Assembly (NCBI GenBank): GCA_964355975.1
Contig: CAYHFW010000008.1
Coordinates: 31,225-95,224 of the forward strand
Direction: 5' to 3'
Source: F1-60-MAGs104 sp964355975
GTDB lineage: Bacteria; Planctomycetota; Phycisphaerae; Phycisphaerales; SM1A02
DNA length: 64,000 nt
Below, piece by piece: positions 51,394 through 59,764 of the stretch. Numbering within the stretch: position 1 is the stretch's first letter; each line of letters starts with the position of its first letter. The notes below the pieces were generated by a model. That model saw only the letters and a program-made list of their open reading frames with translations, made no database searches and was not told where the DNA came from. The position numbers and the translations under genes are program-made.

Positions 51394-52275
51394 CGCAACG
51401 GCCACGTTGAGGCTCGGACGATCGTCTGACTCGAGTAGTCGGTTCGCAGAGTGTGCGCGGTCGCCCATCGCGATCACGCAGGTTGCATCGCACTGAGCAC
51501 GAATCGCTGCGCTCACTCCGTGCCCCTCGCTGCCGAGAATCACAGCGATTCTTCGTGCGCGGGCAACCGCGGGGTGCGTGAAGAGATCTTCGATCGCCAC
51601 CGCATCGCCACTCTCTTCGGCTGCGACGATTGCAAATCCGAACTCACGTCGCAGGCGCGCGAGATCGCCCTCGAGGTCGGTCGATTGACCCCAACCAACA
51701 GAGAAAACCCGTCCAGACGAGATGCGGATCGCCTTGCGATTGAGCGGGTCGGACGACCCGTCTGCAAGAAGCACTCCCGCATTGCCGAACGACCCAGCAT
51801 TTCGAAAGATCGCGCCGATGTTGTCGGGGTGGGCCACACCTGTTGGGATGAGTAGGTGTTGATACAGAGGGAGCGCCGCGAGCAGTGCATCGAACGATGT
51901 TGTTTCTGGGCGCACAGCAAGTGCGAGTGCCCCCATGTGCATCTTGTATCCCGCCACTTGCGACATGACTGAGGGTTCAGCGAGGTAGAGCGCAGCAGGA
52001 GCGCCATCGGTGGTGCATGCGCGCCCACGCGCGAGTAAATCGCCCAGCGACTCTGCCACTTCAGGTGTCAGAAAGAGCGCGTGCAGAGCGTGTGCAGGAG
52101 TCGCAACCGTTCCATGGCGACTGGCCGCGAGAGCGTGCAGAAATCGGCGCACAATCCGCGGGCTCTCGACGCAGAACAACCGATCACGTCCGCGCAGGTC
52201 GCCATCGCGTACGGCGCGAAAGTGTGAAACGCGTGGGTCGGCCGAGTCGGTGATGCGCGTTGCAGCAGCCGACAT
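51334..52275 (-). CDS. SpoU/TrmH family RNA 2'-O-methyltransferase
   Basis: SAM-dependent SPOUT enzyme that methylates ribose 2'-OH in rRNA or tRNA. The 313-residue protein has the three SpoU motifs: PTGVAHPDNIGAIFRNAGSFG near 165, ILGSEGHGVS near 255 and SLNVAVASAL near 290. An N-terminal substrate-binding region starts ITDSADPRVSHFRAVRD, as in RlmB-like enzymes. Its ATG shares one base with the stop of the upstream MCE gene (TGATG), so it belongs to the rho/MCE operon. The first 60 bases of its 3' end overlap murA in antisense. Confidence 0.9.
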   Translation of the reverse strand: MSAAATRITDSADPRVSHFRAVRDGDLRGRDRLFCVESPRIVRRFLHALAASRHGTVATPAHALHALFLTPEVAESLGDLLARGRACTTDGAPAALYLAEPSVMSQVAGYKMHMGALALAVRPETTSFDALLAALPLYQHLLIPTGVAHPDNIGAIFRNAGSFGNAGVLLADGSSDPLNRKAIRISSGRVFSVGWGQSTDLEGDLARLRREFGFAIVAAEESGDAVAIEDLFTHPAVARARRIAVILGSEGHGVSAAIRAQCDATCVIAMGDRAHSANRLLESDDRPSLNVAVASALFLHRLRGACGHSSTER

Positions 52276-53525
52276 CACTGGGGGTTTGCAGTACCGATGA
52301 GTCGCTGCAGAATTCGATCTGCCGCAACGTTCTGATCTGCGGCGGCGCGCGCCATCCAGCGGTTCAGAAGTTCGCAAAGCTCTGGATAGCGCGCGACGAG
52401 TTTGGGATCTTCTGCGAGCAGTTCCTGCGCAAATGTCACGCTCAAATGCAGTTCGGTCGTGCTGCGAACGAGTTCACGCGCAAGGGTGATGAATTGCGCT
52501 TGCTCACCTTTGTCCTCGAACGTGCCCCCGAGAAGTGTCCAGGGCATCAGAGTGATTTCGCGCGCTGACGCGTGCAGTTGCGTGCCAGCGATTTGCAAAT
52601 CGGCGGACGCCGATCCCGCAACGCCCTTCGTTTCGTCGAAGAGAGAGCGCACGCGTTCGTAGTCGCTCTCGAGCGTTGCAAGCGACTTCTTGAATCGATC
52701 GACGAGGTCTGTGAACGGAGGCACAATCTGCTCGGTCCAACGGGTGCGCATCGTTGTGATCAGTTGTGCGCTCTCTGCAAAGTTTGTGCGCATGCGCTCG
52801 AAGACGGGCTCGAGCCGTGCGCGATCGAGCGACTGCCCAGGACCAAAGAGCGCCTCGATTTCATTCATGCGTGTGCGGGCAGCATCGAAGCCGTCGAGCA
52901 CCGCAATCGCTTGAGGACGCCATAACTCAACGTCTCCTTCGACCTGCGCCTTCAGCGCAGCGCCCTCGTTTGCAAGCGTGGTCCATCGCTCCCGTCCATC
53001 CTGAATCGACGGCTTGAGATCAAAACTTTCGAACCTTGCGATCGAATTTTGAAACTCGGCAGCGCGTTCTACGCCAAGCAGGAGTTCGAGAGTCGACTTG
53101 GTTGGTGCCGCGGCCATTTCGTCGGTGGGACCCAAGCGCATGCTCCCCGCTTCGCGCGGAAGGTTGATGACGAGCATTGTGCCAGAACCCAGAACGGACT
53201 GCGTGACACTCACAGTGGCGGTGCGAGGAACAGACACCCCTCGATCGACCATCAAAGAAACTGAAAACATTCCAGGGTTTGTGGCGGTGTGTTCAACCAG
53301 TTCGACAGAGTTGACGTGACCAAACTGGATTCCTCCCATGACGACAGGGGTTCCGTTTGCGATGCCTTGCACGCCGATCGAAAACGGAAACTTCACAACC
53401 ATCTCGACTTGCGCAGGACCCAAGAGCGACGGGAGGCTGCAAAGTCCAACAAACAGGACCGTCACCCCAGCGGCGACGAAGAAGCCTGTGCGAGTATCTC
53501 GAGAATGTCCATGGAGCGTTGCCAC
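52275..53525 (-). CDS. MCE (MlaD-like) domain protein, second of a tandem pair
   Basis: The 416-residue protein has one N-terminal membrane helix (TGFFVAAGVTVLFVGLCSLPSLL), an MCE domain (about 38-125: VVKFPFSIGVQGIANGTPVVMGGIQFGHV, LGSGTMLVINLP) and a long coiled-coil region (about 150-400). MCE proteins form rings or tunnels for phospholipid transport across the periplasm. The GTG start lies 3 bases after the stop of the first MCE gene. No MlaE permease or MlaF ATPase gene is adjacent. Confidence 0.84.
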   Translation of the reverse strand: MATLHGHSRDTRTGFFVAAGVTVLFVGLCSLPSLLGPAQVEMVVKFPFSIGVQGIANGTPVVMGGIQFGHVNSVELVEHTATNPGMFSVSLMVDRGVSVPRTATVSVTQSVLGSGTMLVINLPREAGSMRLGPTDEMAAAPTKSTLELLLGVERAAEFQNSIARFESFDLKPSIQDGRERWTTLANEGAALKAQVEGDVELWRPQAIAVLDGFDAARTRMNEIEALFGPGQSLDRARLEPVFERMRTNFAESAQLITTMRTRWTEQIVPPFTDLVDRFKKSLATLESDYERVRSLFDETKGVAGSASADLQIAGTQLHASAREITLMPWTLLGGTFEDKGEQAQFITLARELVRSTTELHLSVTFAQELLAEDPKLVARYPELCELLNRWMARAAADQNVAADRILQRLIGTANPQ

Positions 53526-53528
53526 GAA

Positions 53529-54773
53529 CTACTTCGCTTGCGATTCGCCCGCAGGGGCAGGCGCCATCAAGACATCATTGAGTTGCTTCTGCGCGGTTTC
53601 ATACTTCGTGAGGGCGTCGAGCACCATCGATTGGACCGCCTCGCGAAACTTCGCATCGGACTCGTAGCGCCCTGGATCGCGCTCGACGACGAGTCGCAAC
53701 GAGTCTCCTGCGGCGCGCAGATCGCCTGCCGCCATCGCAAAGCTTCGAGCAGATTCGTAGAGGTTTTCATGCGCAATCTGATCACTGTTTGGTTGGTAGA
53801 GAATCTTCCATGGGCTGCGGCGCACTTCCATCGCCGCCAACTTGAGCTGGCCAGTCGCACTGCGAATGTTCGAGAGCGTCTCTGCGATGTCTGATGAGCG
53901 CTCCAGCAGCAGGTTGTGCACGATGTCAACAGATTTTCCGAAACCATCCACGGTCGACTCGGCTTCGCGTAGTGCTGAGTCAACCAAACCGAGTGTCTCT
54001 TGGTTGATGTGCTTGAGTGCATCGTTGGCGCTACCGAGTGCGCTGTCAAGGCTCGTCACGGCTGCATCGAGCTTGGGACCGTTGCGGGTCAGGAGCGCTT
54101 GCACATCGGTGAGGCTCGCGTCCAGTTTCTTCGCAGATGTCTCGGCGTAATCAAGTGTCCCAGTCACCTTCGTGCGCCACGAGCTGTAGTCCGTTCGCAG
54201 GTCCGCAACAATCGTGTTCGCGTTCTCGAGCGCGGGAACGATGCGAGTCGTGTACTCCGTTGGCACCGTCGCGAGAAACTTGCTGAACGTGTTCAAATTG
54301 TCGACGATCTGATCGGCCTTCGTCGCGTTGTAGGGTCCAAGCAACGATGCAAGAACGCCGCTGCTTGGTGCCGCTTGAATCAACGCTCCAGCGGGAAGTA
54401 CCTCTCCCTGAGTGCCGAGAGCGATGAAGTTGATCGACGCAGTCGATCCCAGTAATGGCAAGATGCGAAGCGCCACTGCGTCAGAGTGCAACCGCACATC
54501 GGGGTCGACCTCAATGTGTGCGTGCACTGCGCTCAGTTGGCCGTTGCTATCAAGGACGGGTTCGACCGCAACCACCTGGCCTCGCTGAAGACCTCCAACA
54601 CGGACGTCTGACCCCTTTGAAAGTCCAAAGACTCCGTCTTCAAGGGTGAACCCGATGATGTAGGGAACGCGGGTAGAAAAGAGATCGAGTTTCGCGAGCG
54701 TGACGCCCACGAATGCAAAAGCCAAGATCCCACTCAGAAGAAAAAAGCCAGTCTTGATTCCAGATCCGTTCAT
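53529..54773 (-). CDS. MCE (MlaD-like) domain protein, first of a tandem pair
   Basis: The 414-residue protein has a membrane helix (IKTGFFLLSGILAFAFVGVTLAKL), an MCE domain (about 38-130: IIGFTLEDGVFGLSKGSDVRVGGLQRGQVV, LLGSTASINFIALG) and a long helical region with heptad-like patterns (about 150-400). It is similar in layout to its neighbour, so the two may form a mixed ring. It follows rho by 38 bases, so the genes probably share a transcript. The start ATG at 54773 fits better than the extended frame. Confidence 0.84.
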   Translation of the reverse strand: MNGSGIKTGFFLLSGILAFAFVGVTLAKLDLFSTRVPYIIGFTLEDGVFGLSKGSDVRVGGLQRGQVVAVEPVLDSNGQLSAVHAHIEVDPDVRLHSDAVALRILPLLGSTASINFIALGTQGEVLPAGALIQAAPSSGVLASLLGPYNATKADQIVDNLNTFSKFLATVPTEYTTRIVPALENANTIVADLRTDYSSWRTKVTGTLDYAETSAKKLDASLTDVQALLTRNGPKLDAAVTSLDSALGSANDALKHINQETLGLVDSALREAESTVDGFGKSVDIVHNLLLERSSDIAETLSNIRSATGQLKLAAMEVRRSPWKILYQPNSDQIAHENLYESARSFAMAAGDLRAAGDSLRLVVERDPGRYESDAKFREAVQSMVLDALTKYETAQKQLNDVLMAPAPAGESQAK

Positions 54774-54811
54774 GGGGGCAAGCCTACCCAAACGAACCGC
54801 GCGAGTCGGAG

Positions 54812-55930
54812 TCAGCCGCCAACGAGGTCTTCGTTTGTTGGGAAGCGCTTCAGCGCCGCAAGCAATTGTTCAATTTGCACATGCGGCGGCATGGCAAGCA
54901 GCCGTCGGCGCAGGGCAGTGATCGTCTTGAGTTCTTTCTCGGAGAGCATGAGGTGCTCTTTGCGCGTTCCGCTCGCAGCGAGATTGATCGCAGGAAAAAT
55001 GCGCTTCTCAGAAATTGAGCGGTCGAGGATGAGTTCCATGTTGCCAGTCCCTTTGAATTCTTCAAAGATGATCTGGTCGGCGCGACTGCCAGTATCGACG
55101 AGGCAAGTCGCGATGATCGTGAGCGATCCACCCTCTTCAGCTTTGCGCGCCGCGCCAAAGAGTTGCTTTGGAATCTCGAGTGCACGTGAGTCGAGCCCGC
55201 CCGACATCGTGCGTCCGCCCGATCCGTATCGCCGCGAATTATTGAATGCACGCCCGAGTCGCGTGATCGAATCGAGCAGCACCACAACATCGCGTCCCGC
55301 TTCGACCATGCGGCGCGCGCGCTCAATTGCGAGAATGCCAAGGGCTGTGTGGCGCTCGACATCCTGATCATTGCTTGATGCGAGCACTTGCGCGGGCACA
55401 TTGCGTTTGAAGTCGGTGACCTCTTCCGGTCGCTCGTCGATCAAGAGGGCGACCAGTTCAACATTGGGATGGTTGCGCTTGATTCCGTATGCGAGATTCT
55501 GAAGCAGGATTGTCTTGCCTGCCTTGGGCGGTGCAACGATGAGTCCGCGCGTTCCAAAACCGATCGGGCAAAAGAGGTCAATCAATCGGCAGGCAGGGGG
55601 ACATCCGGGATACTCGAGTGTGAGCCGCGGCGATGGATCGAGCGCGGTCAGTTCTGAAAACGGCTTTCGCGCGGCGTACTCCTCGGGTGGCAGTCCTTCG
55701 ATTTCGGTGAATCGATCGACCATCGTTCGTACGCGACGGCCGCGGCGGGTGCGCGTTTCGACCTGCGCGACCTCGGCAGTCACGCTCGTACATGGGCGCA
55801 ACGAATAACTCGCCGCCATGGTTGATGGGACAACTGGATCGTCTGGGTTTTCGATCAAGCCATCGTTGAACTGTCTGATGCGACCCTCAGAGCCTGTGGC
55901 CCATTCAAGGATCCCGCGAACGGTGCTCAT
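54812..55930 (-). CDS. rho: Transcription termination factor Rho with divergent RNA-binding domain
   Basis: Hexameric RNA-dependent ATPase that ends transcription. The 372-residue protein keeps the motor: GLIVAPPKAGKTILLQNLA (Walker A), LLIDERPEEVTDF, VVVLLDSITRLGRA (Q-loop region), FGAARKAEEGGSLTIIATCLVDTGSRADQIIFEEFKGTGNMEL and SGTRKEHLML. It lacks the usual N-terminal helix bundle, and the OB fold is altered: the FGFLR RNA-binding motif reads SEGRIR and DDIYVS reads DDPVVP. A GTG 33 bases upstream gives a slightly longer version; neither start has a clear ribosome site. Confidence 0.92.
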   Translation of the reverse strand: MSTVRGILEWATGSEGRIRQFNDGLIENPDDPVVPSTMAASYSLRPCTSVTAEVAQVETRTRRGRRVRTMVDRFTEIEGLPPEEYAARKPFSELTALDPSPRLTLEYPGCPPACRLIDLFCPIGFGTRGLIVAPPKAGKTILLQNLAYGIKRNHPNVELVALLIDERPEEVTDFKRNVPAQVLASSNDQDVERHTALGILAIERARRMVEAGRDVVVLLDSITRLGRAFNNSRRYGSGGRTMSGGLDSRALEIPKQLFGAARKAEEGGSLTIIATCLVDTGSRADQIIFEEFKGTGNMELILDRSISEKRIFPAINLAASGTRKEHLMLSEKELKTITALRRRLLAMPPHVQIEQLLAALKRFPTNEDLVGG

Positions 55931-56031
55931 GTGTACGTCGGGCGGCGACAAAAGGTCTTTCACGCCGACGCGCCAAGTAGAGCAGGTTCAACTTTTAATG
56001 TCAAGGTATGGATGCCGATGCGTGCAGCGGA

Positions 56032-57045
56032 TCACTTCGCGATCACGCCCGCCACCTCTGCGGCGAGCGTTGCGTTCGCAAACAGCAGCGCAAGATTTGC
56101 CTCGATCACTTCGTCGCCGCACTCAGACGCTGCAAGTCGCGAGAGTACGAACGGGGTCATTGCAGCACCTCGCACGCCGAGCGATGATGCTTCCTTGAGC
56201 ACCGAGGCAAGGAACTCTTCACTTTGCTTCGCAGGAAGCGCGAACGCCGCTGGACAGGGCTGCATCAGCAGCGCACCGCACATGGGCAGAATCTCCCAGT
56301 GGGCGGCGACGACGCGCGCGGCATCTTCGGCAGAGTGCACAACATGGGGAAGTTGTAACTCTTCGCTGCCCACGACGGTGAATTGTGGAAAGGCGCGGGT
56401 GCGGTATCCCAGAGTTGGAATCCCCAGCGCTTCGAGTGCTTCGAGTGTTGCAGGGAGGTCGAGCAAGAACTTTGCCCCTGCGCAGACGACGAGCACTCGG
56501 TGCCGCGCGATCGCGGCCAAATCCGCTGAAATGTCGAGTGTCGATGACCAGCCTCGGTGCACTCCACCAATGCCGCCTGTTGCGAAGAGTGAGATGCCAG
56601 CCGCGGCGGCGATCGCAGAAGTCGAAGCAACGGTTGTGCCGCCGGTGCGCCCAAGTGCGCGCGCTGCACCGATGTCGCGCAGCGAAATCTTCGCTGGAGA
56701 AGGCGCTGCTGCGAGCTGTTCGAGTTGCTCCTCAGTGAGTCCGACACGAACAACGCCATCGATGATCGCAATCGTCGCGGGGACCGCGCCCGCGCTGCGA
56801 ACGACCCGCTCAGCCTCTCGCGCCGCCGCGAGGTTTGCGGGCAAAGTCGCCTGCCACATTGGATGAGAGTGCATGAACTTCGCGCCCATCGCGCGCGGGG
56901 TTCGCGGCAATCCATGCGTGAGGATGGTGGACTCGAGAGCGACGACTGCTCGCCCTGAGTGCAGTGCGTGTGCGACTTCGTTGCTTGCGTGCCAGGGTTG
57001 CCCGTGTGAGTCTGACGCTGGTTGATTCGAAATCGAGCGAGCCAC
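56032..57045 (-). CDS. psuG: Pseudouridine-5'-phosphate glycosidase
   Basis: Reversibly splits pseudouridine 5'-phosphate into uracil and ribose 5-phosphate. The 337-residue protein shows the family motifs: VVALESTILTHGLPRTPRA near 35, PATIAIIDGVVRVGLT near 90, AKISLRDIGAARALGRTGGTTVASTSAIAAAAGI and FATGGIGGVHRG near 155, and ANLALLFANATLAAEVAG at the end. The usual partner, pseudouridine kinase PsuK, is not adjacent. It follows the DEAD-type helicase gene by 14 bases and precedes rho, so pseudouridine salvage and RNA turnover genes lie together. Confidence 0.93.
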   Translation of the reverse strand: MARSISNQPASDSHGQPWHASNEVAHALHSGRAVVALESTILTHGLPRTPRAMGAKFMHSHPMWQATLPANLAAAREAERVVRSAGAVPATIAIIDGVVRVGLTEEQLEQLAAAPSPAKISLRDIGAARALGRTGGTTVASTSAIAAAAGISLFATGGIGGVHRGWSSTLDISADLAAIARHRVLVVCAGAKFLLDLPATLEALEALGIPTLGYRTRAFPQFTVVGSEELQLPHVVHSAEDAARVVAAHWEILPMCGALLMQPCPAAFALPAKQSEEFLASVLKEASSLGVRGAAMTPFVLSRLAASECGDEVIEANLALLFANATLAAEVAGVIAK

Positions 57046-57059
57046 GGGTCACCTCACGC

Positions 57060-58409
57060 TCAACGTCTTCGGCGTGTCGTGAGACGTCCGCCGAATCGGT
57101 TTGGTGGCGCTTGTGTTGGCACGAGCCCTCCTGGAAACCGGGTTGCATCAGTGGCGTCTGGCTTGTTCGCAAGCGGATCGCGCGACTTCGATTCCATCGA
57201 TGCTTGCTTGCGCACTTGTTCGAGTTCGCGCCGCGCATGAATGTCGCTCGGTACGGGGCCAGGAACGAAGTCGTCGTAGGTCGCGACCGGAATCTCGATG
57301 TTTGCGAGACTCTCGATCGCAGTCAGTAACTCACCTTGATCTGGACAGACAAACGCCCACGCAACGCCATCACGGCCAGCGCGCGCCGTTCGTCCAATGC
57401 GGTGCACGTAGACCTCGGGGTCTTCTGGAAGGTCGTAGTTCACAACGTGACTGACGTCGTCCACATCGAGCCCTCGCGAAGCCAAGTCGCTTGCAACGAG
57501 CACAGAAAGTGTTCCCTCGCGCAACTTTGACATCGCCTTGTCGCGCTTGGTTTGGTACATGTCGCCGTGCATCTGGTGGGCGTCGATGCCGTTCTTGGCC
57601 AGAAACTCGGTGACATCATCCACTGTTCGTTTCATCCGGCAGAAGACCAAGGTCAGCGCAGGATCTTCTTTTCGCAGCAGGTACAGCAGCAGGCGTCGTT
57701 TGTCCCAGTGCTCAACCGCAAAGTATGACTGGCGCACTTGCGAGACGGTCAGACTCTTGGCAGTCGCCACGATCTTCTCTGGATCGCGCAGATACTGCCG
57801 CGCAAGTTTCTCGATATCGGGAGAGATCGTCGCAGAGACGAAGACCGTCTGGGGATGGTGCTTCATCGATCCCAAGATCTTTCGGATGTCCTCGCGGAAT
57901 CCGATGTCGAGCATGCGATCGACTTCGTCGAGCACAGCGAAGCGCACATTTGAATACGAGAGTTCACCGCGCTGATGCAGATCCATGACTCGTCCTGGAG
58001 TGCCCACAACAATCGCGGGGTTGCGTCGCAACTTCTGTAACTGTGTTGGGATCGGTTGTCCGCCGTAAATCGGCACGACGTGGTGTCCAGTGTGACGGGC
58101 GAAGTCGTGAATCTCTTTCGCCACTTGAATTGCCAACTCGCGCGTTGGTACGAGGATCAACACCGAGAGCGCTTCGGTTGGCGCGATCAACTGCAGGGCG
58201 GGGAGGCCAAATGCAGCGGTCTTGCCCGTTCCAGTCTTGGCCTGGCCGAGACAGTCTTTTCCAGCGATCACGATCGGAATCAGATCGGCTTGGATACGGG
58301 TTGGATGGACAAATCCACGCTCCTCGAGGCCACGAAGAATCGGTTCTGAGAGCCCCAAAGAGGCGAAAGTTTGATCCGCAGCGAAAATGTCCTGGGATCG
58401 CCCGGCCAT
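57060..58409 (-). CDS. DEAD-box family ATP-dependent RNA helicase (DEVD variant)
   Basis: The 449-residue protein has the two RecA-like domains: the Q motif (TFASLGLSEPILRGLEERGFVHPTRIQ), AKTGTGKT, VPTRELAIQ, TPGRVMDL, DEVD in place of DEAD, SATISPDI, then LVFCRMKR, ASRGLDVDDVSHVVNYDLP and HRIGRTARAG. The C-terminal tail is basic and disordered (GGRLTTRRRR), as in RhlE/CshA helicases that act on ribosome assembly and mRNA decay. In-frame alternatives TTG 58460 and GTG 58439 would add 10-17 residues. It is divergent from alr. Confidence 0.92.
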   Translation of the reverse strand: MAGRSQDIFAADQTFASLGLSEPILRGLEERGFVHPTRIQADLIPIVIAGKDCLGQAKTGTGKTAAFGLPALQLIAPTEALSVLILVPTRELAIQVAKEIHDFARHTGHHVVPIYGGQPIPTQLQKLRRNPAIVVGTPGRVMDLHQRGELSYSNVRFAVLDEVDRMLDIGFREDIRKILGSMKHHPQTVFVSATISPDIEKLARQYLRDPEKIVATAKSLTVSQVRQSYFAVEHWDKRRLLLYLLRKEDPALTLVFCRMKRTVDDVTEFLAKNGIDAHQMHGDMYQTKRDKAMSKLREGTLSVLVASDLASRGLDVDDVSHVVNYDLPEDPEVYVHRIGRTARAGRDGVAWAFVCPDQGELLTAIESLANIEIPVATYDDFVPGPVPSDIHARRELEQVRKQASMESKSRDPLANKPDATDATRFPGGLVPTQAPPNRFGGRLTTRRRR

Positions 58410-58498
58410 CTTGCCGGAGGGAGTTTCATTCGTTGTCACGAACCTTGATGGTAGCGGCAAGAGTCAGCCGATACAACAGAGGACTGGGCGATGCAAGG

Positions 58499-59749
58499 AT
58501 GCGTAGCACAAGTGTTGTCAACATCGATCTCAGCGCCCTCGACCGAAATGTCCGAGCGATTCGCGAACTGATCTCGCCTCAATGCGAGGTCTGTGGTGTG
58601 GTCAAAGCCGACGCGTATGGTTTGGGAGCGGGACGGATCGCCCGGCAGTTGGCCGAAAGTGGCGTCGCGATGTTGGCGGTCTACAACCTCGCCCAAGCCG
58701 AAGCGATCTCTGCTGCCGGGGTCACCACCCCGCAACTCGTTCTGATGCCCGTGCGCGAAATCGAACTGGGTGGTGCGATCCACCGACTCTTGCTCGCGGG
58801 ACGCCTGCATCTGGTTGTGCACGGCCTCTCGCACGCGATCGATGTCGCTCAGCTCGCAGAGCAACTCGGCGGCGGTGCGATCCCCGTGCATGTCGAGATC
58901 GACACTGGGATGTCGCGCGGCGGCAGCGTGGAAAGTGACGCGGCTCGAACGCTCGCACACATCGCTGATGACCGACGTCTGCGCCTTGCCGGAGTCTTTA
59001 CGCACTTCTCAGCGAGTGGCGAGTGTGAGGCGACCACGCACGCGCAAATGGATGCATTCGAGCGCATCCTCGAGTCGCAGTCGGCAAACATCTCGAGTGA
59101 AGTCTTGATTCACGCTGCGAACTCGCACGCACTGCTGCGCCATCCACGTTTTCACCGGCAAATGGTTCGCGCCGGGCTTGCGTGGACGGGTCTCGCAGAA
59201 TTGCCCAATATCGCGCACCAAGAGCAGGGGCAACTCGAGTCGATCGTCTCGTGGGAGTCATCGATCGTGCATGTCAAAGAGGTGCAGTGCGATACCGCAG
59301 TGGGATATGGATCTCTCTTCAAGACCAAGCGCGCCTCGAGACTTGGGATTGTTCCAGTGGGGTACTTCGATGGCTATCCAGTGACGACGCAAGGAACCGA
59401 GCGTTGGATTCGCCTGATCGCAGAGACCCAAGATGGCTCGCGTGCATTCGATGCGCCGGTCGTCGGCGCGGTCAACATGGACCAGATCATCGTCGATCTC
59501 TCTGATGTGCCTGCGTCGATCGCCTACGGAGATGGATACATCGGCATGACTGCTGAGGTCTATGGCCGCGATCGTGCAGCGCGAAACTATCTGCCGCGCA
59601 TCGCACGCGCGTGTGCGACCCATTCGTACGAGTTGCTCTGCAGGCTGAATCCGCGCATTCCGCGCAACTACGTTGGTGAGGCGATCCTGCCGAAAACCGT
59701 TTCAGCGTTGCGGCTTGACCTGCAAACGCCTGGCGCGATGACTGGTTGA
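58499..59749 (+). CDS. alr: Alanine racemase
   Basis: PLP enzyme making D-alanine for the peptidoglycan stem peptide. The 416-residue protein has VNIDLSALDRNVRAIRE, the PLP Lys36 in VVKADAYGLGAG, HVEIDTGMSRGG, GVFTHFSASGE, and the second catalytic base Tyr270 in AVGYGSLFKTKR. GYFDGYP and the VVGAVNMDQIIVDLSDV active-site loop complete it. A tail of about 30 residues follows the usual end. Together with murA in this window it supports peptidoglycan synthesis. The ATG at 58499 is preceded by a weak ribosome site. Confidence 0.94.
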   Translation: MRSTSVVNIDLSALDRNVRAIRELISPQCEVCGVVKADAYGLGAGRIARQLAESGVAMLAVYNLAQAEAISAAGVTTPQLVLMPVREIELGGAIHRLLLAGRLHLVVHGLSHAIDVAQLAEQLGGGAIPVHVEIDTGMSRGGSVESDAARTLAHIADDRRLRLAGVFTHFSASGECEATTHAQMDAFERILESQSANISSEVLIHAANSHALLRHPRFHRQMVRAGLAWTGLAELPNIAHQEQGQLESIVSWESSIVHVKEVQCDTAVGYGSLFKTKRASRLGIVPVGYFDGYPVTTQGTERWIRLIAETQDGSRAFDAPVVGAVNMDQIIVDLSDVPASIAYGDGYIGMTAEVYGRDRAARNYLPRIARACATHSYELLCRLNPRIPRNYVGEAILPKTVSALRLDLQTPGAMTG

Positions 59750-59764
59750 TTTCATTTTCAAGCG

